Counted from the first letter of the stretch, positions 35,342-47,543 are shown. The stretch: 64,000 nt of DNA from Dillenia suffruticosa (GCA_033439265.1 JAVTVX010000009.1:11807109-11871108), one strand, 5' to 3'. Numbers and translations are program-made. The notes: generated from the sequence alone by a model not told the origin.

Positions 35342-38314
35342 CTTATAATTTTCCTAAAACAAACTCTTCAAAAGTCTTCAATCACCCTTGGTCCCAAAGA
35401 ATGGGATTAATTATATCTGATTAACTATTAGTTAAATGCTAATTAGAGCTTTAAATAGTTTCCAAAAAAATCAAGTTTGATGAAGGAATTAGAAATAAAC
35501 ACATAGAAAACTTAATCTAGATAGAACTAAACTATTCAAAACTCAATTCCAGACAATTGGGTCATCCTAATCATGAAGACTAGTTGGCTCAACTACTGGG
35601 ATGCCTAGGTGTTCGTGCCTCATATGCCTAAGCTCTAACAAGCTTTCTTTACGCTTGGGCCTCAAAAAGCCATCGCGGCCCCTGTGTGGATGCACATACA
35701 TGTGGTGAATGTGTTGCATGATTGTTCATGTGCAATGCTTGTAGGACCTCTAGGCGCTTGCTCACCAGGGCACTACCTATAAACTCTAAATTGGTCCCAA
35801 TAATGATTTCTTATCAATCATCTAACTAACCTTCAATATATGTCGTAACATCAAGCCCTATTTGATGTTCATATATTTGAAACTTTTTAATTTTGAAACT
35901 CCTTTTTGAATTAAAAGTTTTCATACTTTTAAAAAATTTTGTAATTTAATTAAGGTCCTCCGAATGTTATTCGGACTAGTTTTAATGCTTAGTTATTTAA
36001 TTCAATTTTAGGTTAATTAGAAACCTTGTAATTCAATTAATCACAAATCAAGATTGAAAATTTTATTTCATTTTGTTCGAGAGTCATGCTATTTTGTGTG
36101 ATTTTCACTACGAAGATGACAATGAGAAGAATATCATCAAATTCAGATGACATCAGTGGAGTTCAGATGACATCAGTAGAGTGCGGTCCAAATCCTAGGG
36201 CAACATTAGTGGATCACCCTCAAACTTGTCATAAGTATAATTTAGACCTAGTAAAGTGTTTCATACTTCTATTTAGAAATGAATGTTTTCGAATGGAGTT
36301 AAAACATTCAAGTAAACCCTTGATCATAGTTATTATACACTCAAATCTCTTCATTTCATAATCCAAATCCCTAAGGTCATGGATTTTAGTCAAACTCCTT
36401 ATACTAAAATCATATGTTTTCATCTAATTGACATGCTTGGTTGACTTAATATAGAAACTCCTTTCTAATTAAGCTACTTCACCTTGGTCAAAAAATTTCT
36501 ACCAAGTGTCAAATTAAATAGCCATAAAAACTTACTTTGTTTTACTAATGATGATAAATTCTATAATTGTGATCACCTATCACCATACACAACCAACTAG
36601 GACCACTAGATATTGAGCTTTTACACATGGTTAGCATGAATATATAAGCATTAGCAAACCCTAATCATCTATACATTGTTGTGAACTAAATGATGACTAT
36701 ATTGGCTCTAAGTAAACGACCATGCAATCACCATCCGTCGTCACATTTAGTTTTTAGTATGAGACTACTCCATTGTTATTAATGTCTCATAACTAATCAT
36801 GGATTAGAGTAAATGATTTTTATCCTAATGTTTGCCGAGTCAATAGTTCTTTAGTTATAAACTTTATTTTAAAAGTTTATATAAAATAGTTCCATCTCTC
36901 ATAATCTCAGCTCTTATGAATAGAAATCAATCTTTCAAAGGCATATTCAATTAAAACAACAAAATATACCTCAAAAGATATTTCTATTTAAAGAGAATAT
37001 TTAAATTTTCATTGACAATATTAATTTATACAAGACAAGGATTGCTCTAGGGTATAATCCTAGCAGTTGCTAGTTCAACATATGCTTGCTCAACTTCTTC
37101 TTGAGTTTGGTATTATCAAGATTGATGCTTTCACCTCAAACTAATAGCTATAGTCTTTTCATTCTGATCCTAGGCCAATGTTTCCTCTATTGGACATTTG
37201 TCCTCTGCCACGTAAGTTTAGGTTTTGGTTTGGCCATGGTCTCCAAGTTTTTGGTTTGTTGTTTGTCTATTAGCACCTCAACTTCCTTGGTAAAGGTTAA
37301 GCTTCCATCTCTTTAGGCTATTCATCAATTGTTGTTTGTTTTTTGCTTGTAGATTCACTCAAAGTGGAAACATGTGCTTCCTGAGTTCAAGGTATTGTAG
37401 AAGTTCAGATAGATGGATTGATATCTTGAAAAATCTGTTCAATAGGATATGGTAGTGCTTATTAGTTAGTGTTGGTTGATCGCAGTAATTTCTTCATTAG
37501 AAGGGCACGGGTTGACTCATGAAGGAGTAGAATCAGTAGTTGCAAGACTATTGTTATTTTCTACGAAGAAGAAAAAAGAGTTAAAGGATATGGAATAGCC
37601 AAAGGGTTATGTGTCAAGGCAATGTTTTTGTATTGGCAATGGATTTTACTCTTCTCCTATGACAAGGAAGAGGCAATGGTGCTTGAAGATGTCCTGGAGA
37701 TCAATGCCTTGGGGCTGTCGATTGACCTACTGTTTAATGTTAGTATAATGGAAAGTGTAAATAGTGGAATAATCAAGGATATAAGATTACTTGTTGAAGT
37801 TGATTTTCTTGTTTCACAAATTTTAGTGTCGACCTTCAGCGTCTTTGGTAACGCTGTAGTTTTGAGTTTGGATGCTTGCCTTTTCTTTGGTTTTGGTGTT
37901 GAGTGGTCAAAGAGGTTGACAGATCGGAAGCCCTTCCATGCTATGTCTTCCCACAATAAGTGAAGCTTTCCTATTAGTGAAGGCAAAGGAATGAAGGGAT
38001 CATAATGGAATAGGTAAACCTTTTTATAATTTGTCACCTTTATTAGTATTATGTCTTCATCATCAAAAGCCACTTATAGTATAATATTTAGGGTAGGTGT
38101 GTAAGAACATGGAATTTGTTACATCATATTGAGCTGTCAACCGTAGCATTATAGGTTGTAGCATCTAACAAATGCTTGATTGTTTCTGGAGTTGGTCTTA
38201 ACCTTCATATGCAAGTCTCCAAGTAGATAGTGAACTACTCTAGCTGGTAAATATATCCCCTATTGTATCATCGACTTGTATAATAGGCCAAGTAGGGCCA
38301 CAACTTTAGGGATT
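35342..38314. other. No recognised gene
   Basis: AT-rich sequence without an assignable gene. The overlapping frames at 37622-37963 (+) and 38073-37657 (-), 113 and 138 codons, show no motif and no codon pattern that favours either. A 20-bp unit is duplicated in tandem at 36142-36181 (TTCAGATGACATCAGT.GAG). Confidence 0.4.
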
Positions 38315-40504
38315 CAACAACAACAATAACAAAAATTTTATCTCAGTAAATAAGATCAGCTATATAGATTCTTTTATGTCATTATACTTTATTTCATATC
38401 GTATACTCACATGTATAATTATTTTCTTTATACCACTGTGATAATCGTACTTTTATTCCACTAAGTAGAGTTGGTAATATACATACTTCTATGTCATTAT
38501 ATTTTATCTTGTATCATATTTTCATCTATAATTAGATAATTCATATCATATTTTATTGTCGCTATTCAAGTCTTCTTAGGTCTCTCTCTTCCTCGGTTAA
38601 TTTGAGTTCTTGTCATAGTCTTGCACCGCATAAATGGAGCTTCTATTGATTGCCTATGTATGTGTCCATACCATCTTAAATGTTTTTCTGTCAATTTTTT
38701 CTCGATAGGTGCAATCTCAACTTTCTTTCTGATACACTCATTTCTTATCTTTTTCATCTTTGTGTGTTTGTATATCCACCTTAACATCCTTATTCCCGTA
38801 ACTCTTGGTCCACTTCCTAATAGTCAAATCCATATAATAAAGTAGGTATAATCACCATCGTGTAAAACTTTCATTTAAATTTTAGAGATACCTTTCGATT
38901 ATATAGAATACATAATACACTTCTCCATTTCAACCATACTACTTCTATTCTATGTTATACAACTCTATCAATCCCTCTACTTTTTTGTAAAATTGATCCT
39001 AGGTCCTTAAAAATCTGACCTACAAATAATTCATCGCCTTCTATCTTAACTATTGCCTCACTAATATTAGTTAGTATTCATAAACTTCAATTCTATATAT
39101 TCTGTTTTTACCTTACTAAGTCTAAATCCTTTCACTTCCAATATTTCTCTCCAAGATTCAAGCTTAGATTTACTCTTTCACGTGTCTCATTCACAAGACG
39201 ATATCATCTACAAACAATATGCATTATGGTACCATGTCCTGGTTGTATATAGTGAGTTCATCTATAATTAATGTAAAAAGATAGAGGTTTAATATTGACT
39301 CTTGATGTGGCACTATCTTTATTAGAAACTCTTCGATTAATCCATCCAATGTCCTATCTTTTGTTATCACGTTCTTATACATGTTTTTGATCGCTTCAAT
39401 ATCTTACACCTTTGTTTTCTAAAATTCTCCACACAATTTCCCTAGCGACTCTATCATACTTCTTTTTCTAGTCAATGAACATCACGTGCAAGTCCTTCTT
39501 TTTCTCCTGATACTTCTGAACTAATTGTCTAAGGAGATGTATGGCTTCCATCATCAACCCTCTAAGCATAAATCCAAATTGATTGCACCCATCTTGGTCT
39601 CCTTCCATAGTGTTCTTTTAATAACTATTTTCCAAAGTTTCATGCTATAGCTCATTAACTGAATACCCTCATAATTTGTACAATTGTGTATACTCTCCTA
39701 TTTTTAAATAAGGTTACGAAAATATTTTCTTTACACTGATCAAGCATTTTCTTCATCCTCAATATCATGTTTTATAATTTCGTAACCTATTGTATACCTT
39801 GTTTCCTTAGGCACTTCTATACCTCTATCAAGATATCATTGAGTCTGATCGTTTTTCTATTTTTCATCATTTTCAAAGTCTCTTCAACTTATAAAGGTTG
39901 AAATCTCCTATAAAATTTTATATTTCTAGACTCCTTTGACCTACTTAACTTACCTAAACTAACACAACAAAAAAAATACAGTTTTAACGATAGATTTAAC
40001 AACAAAAATTTTAGAATAGTGACGAATTTAGCAAAAAAAAAAATTTATTACTAATAAAGTGTCGCAAAAATTTAATGACGAAATTAAGAAATCCATCACT
40101 ATTTTAACAATGGATTTTGTGATGAAAAACTTTTCGTCGTTAAATTTAGCGACGGATTTTCAAAATCTATCGCTAAATTATATTATATATTTTATTTAAT
40201 TATTATATCATATTTTATTTAATTATATTTAATTTAGCAACGGATCCAAGAAATCCGACGTTAAATTATATTATATATTATTATATTATTTATTTATTAA
40301 ATATTTTTCATTTAATTATTATATTTATATTTTATTTTATTTTATTTTATTTAGTGACGGATCCAAGAAATCCGTCGCTAAATTATATTATATATTATTA
40401 TATTTTTTATTTATTATATATATTTTATTTAATTACTATATTAATATTTTATTTTATTTTATTTTATTTTATTTAGCGACAGATGCTAGAAATCCGTCGC
40501 TAAC

Positions 40505-40765
40505 CATGACTGCACACACGCACGCACCAGGCTGTGGCACCCTCCACTGCCCACACATGCACCCGGACCCACCCTGGGCCGCCCCGCCCATGTACTGCAC
40601 GTGCCTGGCCCGCTCCGTCGGCCCGATTCCGCACCCATCCGCCCAGCTACCTTTGGCCCACGCCCCTTTGATAAATGCCTCAAGAAATGCCTCCACATGC
40701 CTTCAGGAGGATTTGAAGCTACGCACAAGCCAAAATTGTTAGAGCTTATAACAACCGGACCAAAG
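40505..40765 (-). other. tRNA-like boxes plus GC-rich block in CACTA copy 3 (inverted orientation)
   Basis: Read on the minus strand: A-box-like TTGGTCCGGTTGTTATAAGC from 40763, B-box-like GCTTCAAATCC at 40719-40709 (9 of 11 consensus bases), again 44 bases apart. About 170 bp of GC-rich sequence follow (40680-40505) with GGGCGGG and GGCCC motifs. Same order as in copies 1 and 2, opposite direction. The frames at 40469-40801 on both strands result from the high GC content and are not supported as genes. Confidence 0.6.
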
Positions 40766-40799
40766 AAGATGCTCAATCTTATTCTTTTTATTGTTACTT

Positions 40800-41510
40800 A
40801 AAATTTTAAAAAATAACATAATTTTTTTATAAATTAATAAATGAATTAAAAATATATTAATTTTATTCTAAAACAATAAAATACAAAAAAAAAATAATAA
40901 CAATGCTTTTTTAAAATATTATAAAAAATAAAATAAATTAAAATATGATTTGTTAATATGCTTTTTTTAATTTGTTATTTTACACTTACATTTTTTTAAT
41001 AATATAAAATGATAATTTTTTATAAAATAATAAAAAACTAATTTAGAAAAAAAAATAATAAAATGTATAAAAAATAAAATAATATTATTCTTTAAAAAGA
41101 TAAAAAAATATAAAATATTAAAAATAAAATAATTTTTTATAAAATAATAAATGAATTTAAAAATATATTAATTTTATTCTTAAAAAATAAAATTTCAAAA
41201 AAATAAAAAACACCTTTTTAAAAAATTATAAAAAGTAAAATAAATTAAAATATGATTTGTTAATATGTTTTTTTTATTTGTTATTTTACACTTACATTTT
41301 ATTAATAATATAAAATGATAATTTTTTATAAAAGGATAAAATACTAATTTAGAATAAAATAATAAAATATTTAAAGAAATAAAATTATATTATTCTTTTA
41401 AAAATAAACTATAAAAAATTTAATTTAATTTTAAAATATTATAAAATAAGAAATATAATTAGTTAATATAAAAGAATAAAATAAAATAAAATTTAAAATA
41501 ATAAATTTAG
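40800..41510. repeat. Internal AT-rich duplication in CACTA copy 3
   Basis: A block of about 330 bp occurs in diverged tandem: 'taaattaaaatatgatttgttaatatg.ttttt...tttgttattttacacttacattttt..taataatataaaatgataattttttata' near 40930-41030 and again near 41235-41330, with a weaker third copy near 41950-42060. Confidence 0.65.
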
Positions 41511-43245
41511 CGACAGATTTAGGATTTTCGTGGCTAAATTTAGCGATGGAAATCTCAAATCCGTCGCTAAATTTAAAATATAATATAATAAAATAAAATA
41601 TTAATATAACAATTAAATAATAAATTAATTTAGCAACTGATTTCTAATTTTCGTCGCTAAATTTAACTACGAAAATCCCAAATCCGTCGCTAAATTTAAA
41701 ATAAAATAAAATATTAATATAATAATTAAATAATAAGTTAATTTAGCAATGGATTTCTAATTTTCGTCGCTAAATTTAGAGACAAAAATCCTAAATCCGT
41801 TGCTAAATTTTAAAATAACATGTTATTTTTTTATATTTTATAATTTATATATTTTATTTAATATATTATATATTATTGTATTTTTTATTTTTTAATTACT
41901 ATATTAATATGATTTGTTAATATAAATAAAATAAAGTAATAGAAAATTAAGATACATTAAAATATAATTTATTAATATGATCTTTTAGTTTGTTAACTTT
42001 CGCACACATTTTATTAATAATAAGACAATAATTATAATATGATAATTTTTTATAACATAATAAAATACTAATTTAGAATAAAATAATAAAATATTTAAAG
42101 AAATAAAATCATAATAAAATATAAAAAAGTTTAATTTAATTTAATTTTAAAATATTATAAAATAATAAATATAATTAGTTAATATAAAATAATAAAATGT
42201 TAAATATTAAATTTAGCGATAGATTTGAAATTTTTGTAACTAAATTTAACGATAAAAATCATAAATCCGTCGCTAAATTGAAAAAATAATTAAATAAAAT
42301 ATGATATTAATATTATAATAAAATAACAAGTTAATTTAGCAACGGATTGCTGATTTCCGTCACTAAAGTTAAAATATAATAAAATAAAATAAAATATTAA
42401 TATAATAATTAAATAATAAACTAATTTAGCAATGGATTTCTAATTACGTCGGTAAATTTAATAACAGAAATCTCAAATCCATCGCTAAATTTAAAATAAA
42501 ATAAAATAAAATAAAATATTAATAAATTAATTTAGCCATGAAATTATTATTCATTGCTAGTTAGCAACGAAGTTTACGACAAAAAATTTTTATCGTTAAT
42601 TAGCGAAAAATTTTATTATGAAAAATTTTTCATCACCAATTAGCGACAACTTTAACTACGGATAATATATCCCTTGCTAATTTAGCCATGAATAGGTTTT
42701 TGTTGCAAAATACTGATAAAAAAATTTTTTATTGCAAAATCCGTCGCTAATTGACAACGAAAAATTTTCAATCTCTAAAATCATTTTCTTTTGTAGTGTA
42801 ACTTGATTATCTTGACCTTTATTAAATAGTTAATAAGAATACATTTTCCATCGTTCTTCTATTTCTTTATTATTCACTAACACCATATTTAATTTATTTT
42901 TAATACATCTTATTTGTGTAAAAACTCTTGTTTTTATATCTCTCGCTCTAACTATTTTATAAATGTCCATTTTCCTTCCTTTGTATCAAGCCATTGATAA
43001 AAGTCTTTGAAAGCTTCAATCTTGACCTCACTCAGTGCTCTCTTTGACTCTTTCTTGGCTATTGCATACTTCTCTAAGTTTTTCTCATATTTACTAGTGC
43101 AGTATAATTTATAGAAAGTTCTTTTTGCCTTTACTTTCTGTTGTATTTCCTTTTTCCATCACTAAATTCTTTATTTAGAGGTACACATCCTTTTAACTCA
43201 CCAAGTATGCTCTTAGCCATTGATAAATTATTCTAGTTGAAGGGC

Positions 43246-44616
43246 AAAAGATTGAGAATAAGACTTGTTATTCCATGAGCTGACATTTTGTTTATTGGAA
43301 ATTCACAAAGTATTTCCCCAAAGTTTGTGAATAAATTAAAAAGGGAAAGGAAGTAGAAGGCAAAAGCAATTAGCTAACCTAAGATGATTACCAAGACTAG
43401 GTGTGAGTATTCTTTGCTGATGGCCTTAGAGGAGCATAAAAAGTATCAACCTAGCAAATAGAGGAGAAATGCATGGCTCTCTTTGTGAGAAGCCGCTTTG
43501 TTCATGGGTTATTGAGCGAAGATGAACGGACCAAAATTGGTTTCAGCATTGAGATCAAAATTGATCTTGAATGATTCATAAGAGAAAGTTGGGAGTTCAT
43601 GGCTATCAGTAAAAATGATGGCACTAGCCACCACACCGATTATGGAGGGGCTTATCATTCGAAAGTGGAAAATGAAAGTGTTGATGTCCATAGATCAAAG
43701 CCCTAAAAAAGCCATTAGTAAATTGATGTCTCCGGGGATGTCAAAAACAAATGACCATCATCGTATCATTGATACCCCAACTTTTCCAATTTTCTTCCTT
43801 TGATAAGAAAACTCAATTCAACTAGGGGACATAGTTGTTCACTTCCTTCGGGCAAGAGAGAGGTTGATCTTGCACATTCAGTAGAGAACCAATTGCAAAA
43901 AAATCGATACTTTTGCCCTGTCTAGAAAGATGAACTTGTTGATAGTATAGTCACTATCAGTTCGTTCTTTGAGAAACTTATATGGAGTAGGTATTGTTTG
44001 AATAACAAAAGACACCATGGTTATGACCACTGAGTTTGAAAAGCTCATATGGAGTAGGTATTGTTTGAATAACAGAAGACGCCATGGTTATGACCATTGA
44101 GTTTGTAGAAAACTAAGGTTTGCAGAAATATATGAGATAAAAAGAAAGAGTGAAGTCGTTTCAGAAGAGATTGGATGGAAAAGGTAATTTAAGGAAAATA
44201 GACATGTCATCATCAGAGACAGAAAATAAGGCAGAAATTTTGGGATCCTAATTTAATCCAAAGTTTTGAAACTCAAACCCTTATAACTTTTCAACTTTCC
44301 AAATTTGATTTGTTAATTGAAAAATGTAGAGAATGTGTTAGCACCAAAATTTGGAGTGCTTGGTTACCCAATGAGATTTTCAATTCAATTAAACATTGCG
44401 ACTGTTGGCTAATGAGCGAATGTCGAGTATCGGCTAGGTTGAAGAGTCCCAATAGGAAAAGGATTGGTTAATAAAAGCTTATATGATGAGAATAGAATCC
44501 AGATCCTATTGTAAGGTAAATGTGCCAAAGCCCAATTTAGAGCGGACTAATCAAGTTAACTTTTTCAATTTCTGGTTTTTACTATTCTAAGAGTTGCAAA
44601 TTACTGTTAATTAAGC
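43246..44616. other. No recognised gene; short tandem duplication
   Basis: No coding region could be identified. A 67-bp unit is duplicated in tandem at 43970-44036 and 44037-44103 (shared 'tatggagtaggtattgtttg' and 'ccatggttatgacca'), differing at about six positions. The frames at 43509-43803 on both strands show nothing familiar. Confidence 0.5.
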
Positions 44617-44629
44617 TTATATTTTTCAT

Positions 44630-44729
44630 GTCCCTCGTGGACGGCTCAAATGGTAGAATCTCCCTACTTCTATCATCCCTTTCCCGATTCAATCCCGCTT
44701 AGTTGCATTTCATTGTATCAAAAAAAAGA
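44630..44729 (+). mobile_element. tRNA-derived SINE, 100 bp, with 13-bp target duplication
   Basis: A perfect 13-bp direct repeat TTATATTTTTCAT flanks it (44617-44629 and 44730-44742). The body starts GTCCCTCGTGGACGGCTCAA, has an A-box-like GGCTCAAATGGTAGAA, a B-box-like GATTCAATCCCGC, and ends TTGTATCAAAAAAAAGA. Box order, short length, A-tail and target duplication together identify a plant SINE. The family was not determined. The plus frame starting at 44650 runs out of it and is not supported as a gene. Confidence 0.85.
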
Positions 44730-44787
44730 TTATATTTTTCATTGGCCACAACATTATTTATCTGTATTCACTCATAAGCTTTATATT

Positions 44788-44865
44788 AGGGGCATTTTTA
44801 AGTTTTCTGAGGAGTCATTGTCAACGAGGGGCATTTTTAAGTTTTCCGAGGAGTCATTGTCAACG
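44788..44865 (+). repeat. 39-bp perfect-period tandem duplication
   Basis: Two copies (44788-44826 and 44827-44865) of AGGGGCATTTTTAAGTTTTC followed by '.GAGGAGTCATTGTCAACG', one difference. The 39-bp length is 13 codons and keeps one frame open (peptide 'RGIFKFSEESLST' twice), which by itself does not show coding. Confidence 0.85.
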
Positions 44866-44999
44866 GATAGAGTTTCTGTATCAACAAAATTGCTTAAAAA
44901 AGAAAGGAAATTATATGGTTAATTTGCCAATTAGCTCTCAAACTAACCAACTACATCGGTTCACATAAATGAGCTCTACAACCTCAATAACAATAAATT

Positions 45000-47543
45000 C
45001 ACTACTAGTGACGGATTTAGTGACGAAAAATTTAAATAAATTCGTCGCTAAAAATATTAACGAAAGATTTAGTGACGAAAAAATTTTCATTGTTAATAAT
45101 GCTTCGCGAAAGTTTAGCGACAAATTTAGGATTTTTGTCGCTAAATTATATTGTATATAATTATATTTTTTATTTTTTATATATATATTTATTTAATTAT
45201 TATATTAATATTTTATTTTGCTTAATTATATTTAATTAGCGACGGATTTAGGATTTTCGTCGCTAAATTATATTATATATAATTTTATTTTTTATTTATT
45301 ATATATATTTTATTTAATTATTATATTTTATTTTATTTTATTTAATTAGCGAAGAATCCTAGATCCGTCGCTAACCTCGACTGCACGTGGGTGCTCCCGC
45401 GCCTACACGAGCCAATGCCAATGCCAATTTTATGGTTAAATTAATTTTTATTTCATTATTATATTAATATTTTATTTTATTTTTAATATATATAAAATTT
45501 AGTCACGAATTTTCGAGTTCGTCGTTAAATTTAACGACGAAAATCCTAAATTTGTCATTAAATTAATTTTTTATTTAATTATTATATTAATATTATATAA
45601 TATTTTAATTATATACAAAATTTAACGAATAGTTTGTCACTAAATTTGGTGTCGGAAATCCCAAATTCACTGCTAAATTAATTTTGTATTTAATTATTAT
45701 ATTAATATTATTTTTTATTTAATTATATATAAAATTTAGCGACGAATTTTTGAGTTCGTCACTAAATTTAGCGACGGAAATCCCATATTCGTCACGAAAT
45801 TAATTTTTTATTTAATTATTATATTAGTATGATTTTTTATTTAATTATATATAAAATTTAGCGATAAATTTTTGAATTCGTCTCTAAATTTAGCGTTAAA
45901 AATCTCAAATTTATCACTAAATTAATTTTTTATTTAATTAGTATATTAATATTTTATTTTATTTTATTATATATAAAATTTAGCCACGAAATTTTGAGTT
46001 CATCGCTAAATTTAATGATGAAAGTTTCAGATTCGTCGCTAAGTTTTGAAATAACCTTTCATTTTTTTTAATTTTTATATCTATATATTTTATATTTTTT
46101 ATATTTTCTATTTATTATATTTTTTATTTAATTTATTATATATTATTATATTTTCTAGTTATTATTTATATTTTATTTTAAATTATTATATTAATTTGAT
46201 TTGTTAATATAAAAAAAATAAATAAATTAAAATATGATTTGTTAATATGATTCTTTTAATTTGTTAACTTACGCTCATATTTTATTTATAATTATAAAAT
46301 AATATAAATGATAATTTGTTATAAAATAATAAAATACTAATTTAAAATAAAATAATAAAAAATTTAAAAAACAATATTATTATTTAAAAAATAAAATAAA
46401 AAAATAAAATGTTATTTTAAAATATTATTTAAAATATGATAAAATAATAAATATGATTTTTTAATATAAAATAATAAAATAAAATAAAATATGAAATGGT
46501 AAATCTGTCACTGAGTAAATCTTTTTTTTAATACGCATTTTATATTTTATTGTCTTATTTTTTATTTTATTCTTTTATTATTCTTTTTCTTTTAATTTTA
46601 TTTTTTTTGAAACAATAGAATAATTTATAAATGGACAAGCCGCCTATCAATAGCCATCTGTCTCACTGCCGCCGTCATCCGCAAACCATTATTTGATTCA
46701 CTTACCAAATGAGATAGATCTTCGGACATTGATGTAAAATCTACTGCCTTTCTTGCTGATGATGATAACAAATGAAGATGAACAACTGAATTTTCAAAAA
46801 TGTTTGAATACATGAGAGAAGTGAACGGACATAAAAGATGAAAAATATGAAGGTGAACTCGATAACCACGACTAATTGAAAATTGTTTGTTACAAATTGA
46901 TTGAATTATTTGTAGTTCAAAATTGTCAATTTGATAAAAATTATAATATTCACTATATATTCAATTCGATTTCATTATTCAGAATAGATTAAAAAGAGAG
47001 ACACGATTGAAAATATTTTCTAACAGTTGCGAATATTTTTTTAACTAATTAGCAATGAATTTTGCCATGAATTTTTTTGTGGCTAATTAGTGATGAATTT
47101 AGCCATGAATTTTCGGATTCATTACTAAATTTTGTGACAAATATTTTTTTATGATTAATTGTAACTAATTTAACGACGGATAATTTTTATTTCTAATTAG
47201 CGACGAAATTTGTCACGAAAATTTTTCGTCGCTAAATTTAGCGACGGATAACAGCATCTGTGGCAAAATATTGTCATGAAATTTTTATTCATTGTTAATT
47301 AGTAACAAATTTTGTAACAAAAAATTTTTCGTCACCAATTAGCGACGAATTTAATGATAAAAAATTTTTCGTCGCTAATTAGCAATGACTTTAGCCACAA
47401 ATAATGTATCAGTTGCTAATTTAGCCACAAATAAGTTTTCATCATAAATTTCGTTGCAAAATAGCGACAAAATTCGTTACTAAATCCGTCGCAAAATAAC
47501 GACGAATTTTTTCCATCGCTAAATTCGTGTTTTTTTTGTAGTG
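45000..47543. mobile_element. CACTA transposon, non-autonomous, copy 4
   Basis: Left end CACTACTAGTGACGGATTTA, right end the inverse of CACTACAAAAAAAACACG. Flanked by ATT on both sides (44997-44999 and 47544-47546). 2.54 kb. The arms carry AGCGACGGATTTAGGATTTT and 'ATTCGTCGCTAAATT' type repeats. A short GC-rich patch lies at 45375-45412 but no tRNA-like boxes were found. The left end lacks the A-run seen at the right end and in copies 1 and 3, so the two ends are unequal. A 400-bp unrelated segment lies at about 46620-47020. Confidence 0.88.
46600..47020 (-). other. Unrelated segment inside CACTA copy 4, possibly a captured gene piece
   Basis: Normal-composition sequence between AT-rich repeat arms. 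The minus strand has a 62-codon open frame at 46813-46625 (peptide starts MYSNIFENSVVHLHLL, contains 'ARKAVDFTSMSEDLSHLVSE' and ends 'RQMAIDRRLVHL'). It looks protein-like (mixed, charged, no low complexity), but I do not recognise it. It could be a captured host exon or a remnant of the element's own protein. Confidence 0.35.

Larger units (their letters stand above)
39963..42798. mobile_element. CACTA transposon, non-autonomous, copy 3, inside the LINE
   Basis: Left end CACAACAAAAAAAATACAG (one base off the CACTA start), right end the inverse of CACTACAAAAGAAAATG. Flanked by the 3-bp duplication TAA (39960-39962 and 42799-42801). LINE sequence continues on both sides, which confirms the borders. 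2.84 kb, no transposase. The arms hold AGCGACGGAT/ATCCGTCGCTAA palindromic repeats with long AT spacers. The GC-rich core at 40505-40680 and the tRNA-like boxes (40709-40763) read on the minus strand. Confidence 0.93.
38315..43245 (-). mobile_element. RTE-type LINE, 5'-truncated, interrupted by CACTA copy 3
   Basis: Minus strand. Linker between endonuclease and RT at about 43240-42800 ('WWKKEIQQKVKAKR', then 'YEKNLEKYAIAKKESKRALS', then 'LDTKEGK'). RT after the CACTA insertion: 'GLMMEAIHLLRQLVQKY' and 'KKKDLHVMFID' near 39560-39470, and the block usually written 'MLFADDIVLV.ETRE' near 39230-39180. C-terminus at 38787-38566: 'MLRWIYKHTKMKKIRNECIR', then 'LRWYGHIHRQSIEAPFMRC', then 'RGRERPKKT'. 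The 3' end carries the typical tail with (TTG)n, seen on the plus strand as CAACAACAACAATAACAAAA from 38315. Endonuclease is missing (5' truncation). Stops occur throughout (for example the RT block near 39465 has an in-frame TAG after 'FID'), so it is inactive. Without the insertion it is about 2.1 kb. Confidence 0.9.

Noticed and set aside
37622-38073. Overlapping long frames on both strands (113 and 138 codons)
   Set aside because: No recognisable motif, no splice context, and both strands open over the same stretch, which suggests chance.
40469-40801. Several overlapping frames of 66-96 codons
   Set aside because: They arise from the GC-rich core of CACTA copy 3, where stop codons are rare by composition. 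The peptides are low-complexity.
44650-44922. 90-codon frame with an internal 13-residue repeat
   Set aside because: It begins inside a SINE and runs through its A-tail, target duplication and a slippage repeat, so it is not an inherited gene.
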